NCBI RefSeq assembly: GCF_029962835.1
Contig: NC_080577.1
Location: forward strand, 9,028,501 to 9,092,500
DNA: 64,000 nucleotides
Reading direction: 5' to 3'
Source: Magnolia sinica
Lineage: Eukaryota; Streptophyta; Magnoliopsida; Magnoliales; Magnoliaceae
In this document: piece by piece, positions 57,070-64,000 of the stretch
How positions within the stretch are numbered: the stretch's first letter is position 1
Layout: the number at the start of each line of letters is the position of its first letter
Translations under genes and position numbers: made by a program
The notes under the pieces: model-generated
What the model was told of the DNA's origin: nothing
What the model saw: only the letters and a program-made list of their open reading frames with translations
Database searches by the model: none

Positions 57070-58260
57070 ATGGCGGATCGTTTGGCGGAGGCCCTAGGGC
57101 AGCTCCGTGTTCATAGTGGTGATCCACCATTAACAATTGATAGAATTAGTAATCATATTGATCGTAGGGCGACGCTATCAGTGAACCGCAGGATCCCTTC
57201 TAATAAAGTGGGATCTAGCGACATGATTTTACAGCATCTTAGACGAGCCATTGATCAGATGGATCGGATGGATCAAGAATTCAAGATGAAAGTCGATCTT
57301 CCTAGTTTTAATGGTCAACTCTACTTCAAGGACTTCCTCGATTGGTTGCTTAAAGTCGAACGTTTCTTTGACTACATGAACATAATGGAAGAAAAGAAAG
57401 TTAAACTCGTAGCCTACAAGTTGACGGGCAGAGCTTCAGATTGGTGGGAACAACTTCAACTCGAGCGAACGAGACGGATGAAGGCGCCAATCCACACGTG
57501 GTCGCGGATGAAGAAGTTATTGTGCATGCGATTCTTCCCTACCAATTACGATCAGGTATTATTCCAACAAAATCAAAATTATTGGCAAGATAACCAATCA
57601 TTAAAGGGTTATGCAGAGAAATCCTATTATTTGTCGGCGAGAGGTGACCGGGTCAAAACGGAGTTGCAACAAACCACAAGATTCATCAGTGGAAAACATG
57701 TGACCTCTATGGGAACGGTGAGCCAACTCAAGACTTCTAAAGTGGTGGGACAATCTCTCATGACTGAACAGGCCTTTGTTAAACAATCTGAGGAAACAAG
57801 AGATATATATGCATTAGTTGAAGAGAAAAAATATGTGGAACTTGTAAATATCTTAGAGGATTTGGAACCAGTATCGCAGGAGTTCAAGGGGGTTGTACTC
57901 GATGAACTCCCTAATAAATTACCTCCCATACGAGATATGCAAAATCACGTTGATCCTATCGCAGGGGTAAGTCCGCCTAATTGCCCACATTATCAGAAAA
58001 AATATGAAATCTTGAAGACAGATGTGAAGGAATTAATCGATATTAGTCAAGTCAAGGAAAGCATGAGTATATGTATCGTATCGGCTCAAAAGCTTAATGC
58101 CAAGTACAAAAAGTTTATTGAACATCGACGTCGAAGTTATCTCGGACTCATGTGCCAAGTCTCTTGCGTAACTCGAGGACGAGTTTTTTCAAGTGGAGGG
58201 GTTCTGATGTACCACAGACACGTTCTTAGCATGGTTGAACCAAAAGAAGATGGACCGTGA
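57070..58260 (+). CDS. Gag with fused pol remnants (396 aa), open
   Basis: The first ~195 residues form a Gypsy capsid-type domain (DLPSFNGQLYFKDFLDWLL, KLTGRASDWWEQL, RFFPTNYDQVLFQQ, SLKGYAEKSYYLSARGD). No zinc knuckle or protease follows. Residues of about 230-325 match the stretch just before reverse transcriptase in Gypsy pol (LDELPNKLPPIRDMQNHVDP, PPNCPHYQKKYEILK, VKESMS). Then comes a piece like the tail after integrase (LNAKYKKFIEHRRR, GRVFSSGG), and the frame ends inside the 3' LTR. No reverse transcriptase, RNase H or integrase core is present, so the element would need proteins from elsewhere. The start at 57070 is the first good ATG with the gag frame; an earlier ATG at 56934 opens only a short frame. 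Confidence 0.8.
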   Translation: MADRLAEALGQLRVHSGDPPLTIDRISNHIDRRATLSVNRRIPSNKVGSSDMILQHLRRAIDQMDRMDQEFKMKVDLPSFNGQLYFKDFLDWLLKVERFFDYMNIMEEKKVKLVAYKLTGRASDWWEQLQLERTRRMKAPIHTWSRMKKLLCMRFFPTNYDQVLFQQNQNYWQDNQSLKGYAEKSYYLSARGDRVKTELQQTTRFISGKHVTSMGTVSQLKTSKVVGQSLMTEQAFVKQSEETRDIYALVEEKKYVELVNILEDLEPVSQEFKGVVLDELPNKLPPIRDMQNHVDPIAGVSPPNCPHYQKKYEILKTDVKELIDISQVKESMSICIVSAQKLNAKYKKFIEHRRRSYLGLMCQVSCVTRGRVFSSGGVLMYHRHVLSMVEPKEDGP

Positions 58261-58857
58261 ATTGACTATAACTTTTGATCCGGGTATCGTTACGGGGCGC
58301 ACAACCTATCAATCTTTACTGAAATGGGCCATCCGAGGTGAACCGACCCACTTTGTGGGTCGCATCTGTCCGTTTCGTCAGAAAAGGCGCGCTTTCAGCT
58401 CAAAAACGAATTTTTAGGAAAATTTTACTATTTTTAGTAATTCCGATTTTTTAAATATTTTTAGAGTTTTAGATTTTCTTTCCTTTTAGAAATAACTTTT
58501 AGTTATACTATGACTCTTCTAGAGAAAGTTTATTTGCAATTTTTATTTTTAGAAATTAGGCCTTAGAAGAGTTTTATTAGAATTAGGATTTTTATTAGAG
58601 TTAGAATTTTGCTATTTTTGGTAATTACGAATTTTAGTTTATTTTTTTTCCTATATTAATGGTGTAAGGAGACACATTAGGAATCATCAATTATTCATCA
58701 ATCAATTTCGAATTTATTAGAATTTACTTCTATTTTCTGCTTTCTTTCCTCGTGGATTCGAGAAGTCTCTGTGAGGAGTCCAGAGAAGTTCCGTGGATTC
58801 GGAATAGTTATCCTCTTGAGGAAGACGGTGCTCGACCTCACGTCCTCCCCTGCGTCA
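58205..58857 (+). repeat. 3' LTR of the gag-only element
   Basis: 653 bp, directly after the polypurine tract and directly before TAGGC. Confidence 0.93.
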
Positions 58858-58862
58858 TAGGC

Positions 58863-59527
58863 CCACGAGACTCAACTTTCACTATTTTTTTAAAGAAAAT
58901 AACAAAAAATGATGGCTATTTTTTGATTTCCTATCTCTAAAAGCACAGGCAGGGAGACATTATTTGGCAAAACGTGGATTCCAGGGGAGTTTGTGGTAAA
59001 AATCTTTTCTTGTGGCCCATTTGCGTGTGGGGCCCACCATGATATATGCACGTTATCCAATCTGTTCATCGTGTGCTTTCCTTTATAATCTCCTGGGCAG
59101 CTAAAAATCGGTAAAATCCAAAGCTAGGGATGGCTGCCCTGTATATAACAGTTTGGATGGGGACAGGTACTATTGAAAACCTTCCAGAAGTGTTAGGCCC
59201 ACGGTATTTTGCATATGCCATCTAATCCAACCAGAAGACGATACCAATCAGCATGAACGGAAATCCAAAGAATCAGGTCATTCTAAAAACTCAGGCACGA
59301 CTCACTACTTGATGCTAGAGGTTTTAGGCATGATTTCAGAGGTTGTGGCCCACCTAAGTTTTGGGTCGACCTGATCTGTGGGCTTCGAAGAGATCATGAT
59401 GGATTGAACATGATGGACAATTGGATGTAATTAAAATGTCATGATGATATGAACCCATTGAGTTGTAGGTTAATCTTAAACTGCAATGCTTTGTGTGTGC
59501 GCAGGGCGATTACAACTGAGGAAATGG
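58863..59527. other. Spacer with MITE-module fragments
   Basis: 59020-59460 contains gtgtggggcccaccatgata and related ctcaggc modules. No gene. Confidence 0.5.
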
Positions 59528-59535
59528 GCGAAGCC

Positions 59536-60238
59536 TAGAGGTGTACACGAGCCGAGCCCAGTCGTCGTGCTCGACTCAAACAGCTTGAGTCTCAAATCGT
59601 GCTCGGTTCGGCTCGGCCTTTGAGCTTGGAACAGCAGCTCGTGCTCGGCTCAGCCAGTAGCTTGGTCCAGTTTGAGCCAAGTTTGGGCTGAGTTTTGGAT
59701 GTGTTTTGCTACTTAGACAGACCTACTCACTGGAAAAAATGGAGAGAGTGAGGGAGAGGAGTCACTTTGGGAGAGGAGATCGTCCAGACAAACGCTGAAA
59801 GAAAGAATTTCACCGAGCGGTGGAGAATGGTGAGAGTATTGGGCAAACGGATGGCCGATTTCGGCGAAAGGGAGGGAGAAATGGATTAGGGTCAGGTGAT
59901 TTGGGTGAAAGGGAGGGAGAAATGGGTTAAGATTGCTGGGTTGAGTGAAATGGGTAGGGTTGGGCGAATGAGGTTTTGTTTTTTTTTTTAAAAATCCTTA
60001 TATATTCACTTAAAACTCGATCTAAGTCGAGTCGAGTCGAGCCGAGCTCAATACTGAGTCAAGCCGAGTCGAACTAGGTCCAGCTCGGACTCAACTCGAA
60101 ATGTTCCGAGCTCTCAAAAAATGGCTCTACTCGATTTAAACGACTCGATTCGAACAGAGGTTCGATCCGAGTTGAGTCGAGCTTTTTCGAGCCGAGTCGA
60201 GCGAGTTATCAAGCTAACTCTACTCATGTACAGCTCTA
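59536..60238. mobile_element. Non-autonomous hAT element with 8-bp duplication
   Basis: Left tagaggtgtacacgagccgag, right ctcatgtacagctcta; exact flanks gcgaagcc at 59528-59535 and 60239-60246. The interior is dense in gagtcgag words and has no transposase. Confidence 0.9.
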
Positions 60239-60246
60239 GCGAAGCC

Positions 60247-60823
60247 AATGGAAGGAAGCGACAGAGCTTATCCTGACTGCGGGTAGACATGCCGTTGTGT
60301 TCCTGCAAGATAACTAGTAGCACATGGAAAGATAATGCATCGAATCCACTTCATCCATCAGGTGCGGTGCCTTCTCTTCACCTTGAAAACCAAAAATTGG
60401 TTTGGTCCAAAACTCATATAGGACACATCATAAGGACGAGTTGGGATGGAACATTGACCGTTAGTTCCCTATGGGCCCACCGTGGTATAATATACCGTTC
60501 AATCTGCTCGTTCATCCCCATTATCACCATTCTTCATAAGAATCAATCAGATCAGGTTTCATGTAATTTAAAAGAATTCACATGAAGTATTTAAGAATTT
60601 GCAGAGACGTACAAAGAAAATTTCTTGATAATACAGCTAGAACACTTCAAACAACGCTACCTTATCGTTCAAGCAACCAATGGAAGATCAATCGTGAGGA
60701 AGCAATCATATGATAGATGGCTGAAGGAGAAATGGAGAAAGCAATCATGAGGAAATGAGAAACATCTAAATGCCTTAATTAAAGCTATAAATAGTAAATG
60801 AATGCAACTTCGTATTCTACTAA
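60247..60823. other. Spacer, no gene seen
   Basis: Contains a MITE-like fragment (gggcccaccgtggtataata) near 60473. The rest is unassigned. Confidence 0.5.
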
Positions 60824-61150
60824 CCAAATCAAACCAAACAATATCTTTCAATTATCTTTTCAATTATCAGTCGATTACATTATTTACTTTTTCTATTAAG
60901 TAAATTACATTTATTAGTACAATCCTTCACTTTTCGTCTGATGTTTACATTCCATAGAGCTAATTAAGTTGCCGATAATTTTAGCTATAATTTAAGTTTA
61001 CACTCACACACTGGATTCAATTCTTCACTTGAAAAAATGTATTTTATAGCTATTTTTCATGTTCGACTATAAGAATTTCTTTCTCATTTCACTTTATTTA
61101 TAACAAAAGCTTATTTAATACAAAATATAAAAGTATAACTCATCATTATT
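60824..61150. repeat. Dispersed AT-rich repeat, copy 2
   Basis: Same orientation and word order as 49216-49560. The Gypsy LTR starts where the similarity ends. Confidence 0.6.
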
Positions 61151-61151
61151 A

Positions 61152-61941
61152 TTGGGGAAAAAATATGACAAGTCCGGAGACTCGGTTACGGAATGGACCA
61201 TCTCTATTAAAACCGACCGAAGGATCCGAGCCTAAAGTTTGGATCAAACCTGATAAAGCCAAAGGAGAGACTTGTTTGGATCTACAGGGAATGAATCCCG
61301 ACTGAACTTGAGAGTCAAGAGCCTTAGGCGGGTATAGGACGCATTAAGCTGACTCGGTTAATGAGGCAACAACGTCTAAAAAGACCTGTTAAAGGTCCTA
61401 AATTAGAAAGCCGCCTGACCGACTATAAAAACAACCCATGTATGACTGGTTGTAGTATCGGTTATCGGATAGAAGGAAAGCATCAGCCCTGAACCGACCC
61501 AATTTCGTCCGATAGTAGGCAAAAAGTCTCCTATGTGAGCTAGCTGAGATTACGGATCTATTGAGACCGAGTTAAGCAAAGAAGAGACGGTGTAATCTTA
61601 AACACCGTCCCGAGAATTTTGTAAAAGGATCCCCGATCCTGAAAATCTCGGGATCAGGAAGTATCTATAAACAAAATACCACCTAAATCAAATCTCTAAA
61701 AGATCGGGAAAGAATCCCCGTACGGCGGGATCCTCCTCCTCCTTTTATAAATAGGAGAGACTCCAAGGATGAAAGGTACGCAAAACACTCTCTCTAAAAC
61801 TCCCTCAATACTATAAGACCCAGATTCCTAGCCTGACTTTGGCATCGGAGGGTCCCCTGCTCTAGCCAGGGTCTCATTTGTCTTCTTCCTGTGCAGGTAA
61901 CCGAAGGAAGTCCGAGGGACGATCAGATTTTTGCATCAACA
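61152..61941 (+). repeat. Gypsy 5' LTR
   Basis: About 790 bp, ending catcaaca before the primer site. The left border is uncertain by about 20 bp. Confidence 0.75.
61746..61753 (+). promoter_or_regulatory. TATA box of the Gypsy LTR
   Basis: TATAAATA in ccttttataaataggagaga, about 200 bp before the LTR end, the usual place for the U3 promoter. Confidence 0.6.
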
Positions 61942-62017
61942 GTTTGGCGCCGTCTGTGGGAAACGATACAAAAAGTCATTTCCTACTCTCTATCTAGAGG
62001 TTGAAAAACGTGCTTTA

Positions 62018-64000
62018 ATGGTGGTTACTAGAAGGACGATCTCAGAAGATCCGAGTGAGGTTGCCGCCGTTGAGCCGTCGGATGCAAACGCTATTCGAAG
62101 GACTCAAGGCCAGAATTTCGCTGCTCGACCAGCGACCTCTACTGGGACGAGGAACACTCAGCGGAACCGAGGTAATGGGCGACTGGATAAAGATGTACAG
62201 GAACTCAGATCCGACATCAACATCATGAAACAGCTGTTAAAACAAATACACCGGCAGCAAGTTTCGCCGGGTGTTCAAACGGCTAATGCCCCACAGCAAG
62301 TTGTTGACCCCGAGCCTGATGCTTCGCAACCACCAATCCCTCAAAGAAGTCAGCACCAAGGTCCGTCCGAGCCGACCCCTGCTCATTCCACTACTGCCGT
62401 TCTACCCCCCACTAACCTCCAACGTGAAATTGATCGGCGAAGACGAAGTCGGCCTCCAATTGAGGGAATGGTCGAAAGTAACGAACCTTGGAAAGCTGAC
62501 CTCCAAGATTTCAGGAGGGAGGTGCAGGAGGAGATCGAAAACGTGAAGCAGGGTCGGGATTTACACCATAATCGGCTCGAAACAAAAGCATCCACGTTTG
62601 TGGAGGAAGTGATGCAGGCCCGATTACCAGAACGTTTCCATCTTCAACAATTTACGCCTTTCACGGGTAAATCCGACCCAACCGAGCACATCGAATGCTT
62701 CCGAACATATATGGAACTACATGATGCCTCAGACGCCGTGATGTGTTGAGCCTTCTCCCTCACCCTAGCCGACGTAGCCTGACTTTGGTTCAAACAGCTG
62801 AAACCAAAGTCCATCCGAACCTTTACAGAACTTAGTGACGCCTTCTTGACTAATTTTATTGGCGGGAAGAAGAAGCTAAAACCTCCAGTGCACCTGAAAA
62901 ATATAGCCCAGAATGAGGGAAAATTGTTGAAAGACTATATTAAACGATTCAACTTCGAATCGCTCCAAGTTCGGAAACATTAAGAAGAGACAGCACTCAA
63001 CTTCATCATGCAAGGCGTAAGGGACAAGCCATTTTTGGCGTCCTTAGACAAGAATCCACCCGAAACTTTGGCGGAGTTCATGACTCAGTCAGATAAATAC
63101 GCAGACGCTGAGAAAACGCGCAACTTGCGCGAGGCCGTCCAGAACGCAAAAACCACGGTCAAAGGGTCGGCCAAAAGTGAGGTTGACTCGGCCGGAGGGA
63201 AGGAGCGCAAAGACGACCGAGCACGCGATGAACGCAAGTCAAGCAAGCGACCCGACCAATCGTTTTCTACATACACCCCGCTTAACAAACCTCGGGAACA
63301 GGTGCTGATGGAAATCAAAAGTGAAGGATTCATGAGTTGGCCGAATAAGTTTCGGAGTAATCCAAACCGACGGAATAAGGACAAGTACTGTCACTATCAT
63401 CGCGATCACGGTCATAATACAAGTGATTATTATCACTTGAAGGAAGAGATCGAAAGGCTTATCCAAGAAGGTCGGCTCAAAAAACATGTCGAGAGAACAG
63501 GAATAACGAAAGAACGACCGAGCAACAACCGAGCTACGGAAGAAATCCGGACAATAGTCGGAGGACCGCTGTGCGGCAGCGACTCAAATAACGCCTGGAA
63601 AAATCACGCCAGAAGCCCCAGCCGACCAGAATCCGATATTCTGATCATAGCTCAGCTTCCAAAAGAAAGGAAGAAGGAAAAGTGTTGTATCTTGTTCACT
63701 GATGAGGACGCCCGAGGGATCCATCATCCACATGATGATGCATTGGTTGTTACTCTGATCATTGCCAACCAAAGGGTGTTCCGCATTCTCGTCGACACAG
63801 GGTCATCGGCCGATATATTATTCACTCAGGTATTCGACAGGATGGGTATTGAACGATCCACGTTACGACTGGTTCGTACTCCGTTGGTAGGATTCTCGGG
63901 GGGACAGATACTCCCGGAAGGGATCATTTCACTACCGCTCACAGCCGGGAATCATCCGCACCAAGCAACAACAATGGTTGATTTCCTGATAGTCGACCAA
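62018..64000 (+). pseudogene. Gypsy gag-protease frame with three in-frame stops
   Basis: The start MVVTRRTISEDPSEV at 62018 is preferred over an upstream ATG (61931) that would read through the primer site. The gag capsid domain runs from ARLPERFHLQQFTPF to DYIKRFNFESLQV. A CHYHRDHGHNTSDYYHLK motif (about 63390-63445) replaces a classic zinc knuckle, and the protease active site is ILVDTGSSADILF (about 63785). One frame runs from 62018 to the window end, broken only by TGA 62747-62749, TGA 62780-62782 and TAA 62981-62983. The lineage is probably the Tat/Athila side of Gypsy, by primer site and protease context; that is inference. Confidence 0.85.

Larger units (their letters stand above)
56241..58857 (+). 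mobile_element. Non-autonomous gag-only LTR retrotransposon (TR-GAG-like, Gypsy-derived)
   Basis: 2617 bp. LTRs 56241-56900 and 58205-58857 are flanked by an exact TAGGC duplication (56236-56240 and 58858-58862). Ends are TGATGTA and GCGTCA (GCGTCG in the 5' LTR). A primer site tttggtatcaaagcgagg (56903-56920) and a polypurine tract (aagtggagggg) are present. The internal region is only 1304 bp and carries one open frame. LTRs are about 98% identical apart from a 7-bp indel, so the insertion is young. Confidence 0.93.
61152..64000 (+). mobile_element. Ty3/Gypsy retrotransposon, 5' part, cut by the window edge
   Basis: 5' LTR about 61152-61941, primer-binding site tttggcgccgtctgtgggaa at 61943-61962, then gag and protease to the end of the window. 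The 3' LTR is not in the window, so target duplication and exact left border cannot be tested. Confidence 0.88.

Noticed and set aside
61931..62017. Upstream ATG for the Gypsy gag
   Set aside because: The frame would run through the LTR end and the primer-binding site; the ATG at 62018 gives the usual gag N-terminus.
1..64000. CRISPR arrays, prophage, operons or bacterial promoters
   Set aside because: Gene structure, elements and base composition are those of plant nuclear DNA; no regular short direct repeats with unique spacers were seen.

Overview
The window looks like nuclear DNA of a flowering plant. It has a GT-AG intron-rich gene for a plastid-type enzyme, a plant PPR gene, and plant-type LINE, SINE, Copia, Gypsy, hAT, MULE and PIF/Harbinger elements. 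Recurrent G/C-rich MITE modules of the type GTGGGGCCCACCATGATGTA suggest a magnoliid-like genome, but that is recollection and inference, not something I could test. Nothing bacterial, organellar or CRISPR-like is present.

Only one apparently intact host gene is visible. It is the histidine-biosynthesis gene for imidazoleglycerol-phosphate dehydratase (HISN5/IGPD), on the minus strand from 31475 (ATG) to 14905 (stop). Eight coding exons join in consistent phase to 281 aa. A second host locus, a PPR gene (41120-42983, minus), is broken by a frameshift and an in-frame stop. The rest is transposable elements, their remnants and AT-rich spacer.

Layout. 1-1562: L1-type LINE ORF1, minus strand, running off the left edge. 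2.6-4.3 kb: decayed LINE 3' part with zinc-binding and RNase H remnants. 4.8 kb: tRNA-derived SINE. 5.5-6.3 kb: fold-back MITE. 6.5-8.2 kb: RTE-type LINE tail split by a hAT element. 8.2-12.3 kb: nested inverted-repeat elements separated by (TA)n arrays. 12.5-14.3 kb: a long-TIR element, a dimeric Harbinger MITE and a SINE. 14.9-31.5 kb: HISN5, whose 9.5-kb first intron holds an antisense 6.2-kb L1 LINE (22061-28229). 31.6-38.4 kb: many MITEs (MULE, Harbinger, hAT) and two SINEs. 38.4-40.9 kb: LINE and Copia remnants. 41.1-43.0 kb: PPR pseudogene. 44152-48759: Copia element with 223-bp LTRs. 49-56 kb: spacer with MITEs and a poly(A)-only retroposon scar. 56241-58857: short, apparently non-autonomous gag-only LTR element with a TAGGC target duplication. 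59.5-60.2 kb: hAT MITE. 61.15 kb to the right edge: 5' part of a Gypsy element.

Several insertions can be dated relative to one another by their target-site duplications, and that is the main biological interest. The best candidates for something under-described are the frame-preserving, deleted gag-only element, the (TA)n-flanked nested elements, and an internal sequence module shared by MITEs with unrelated termini.
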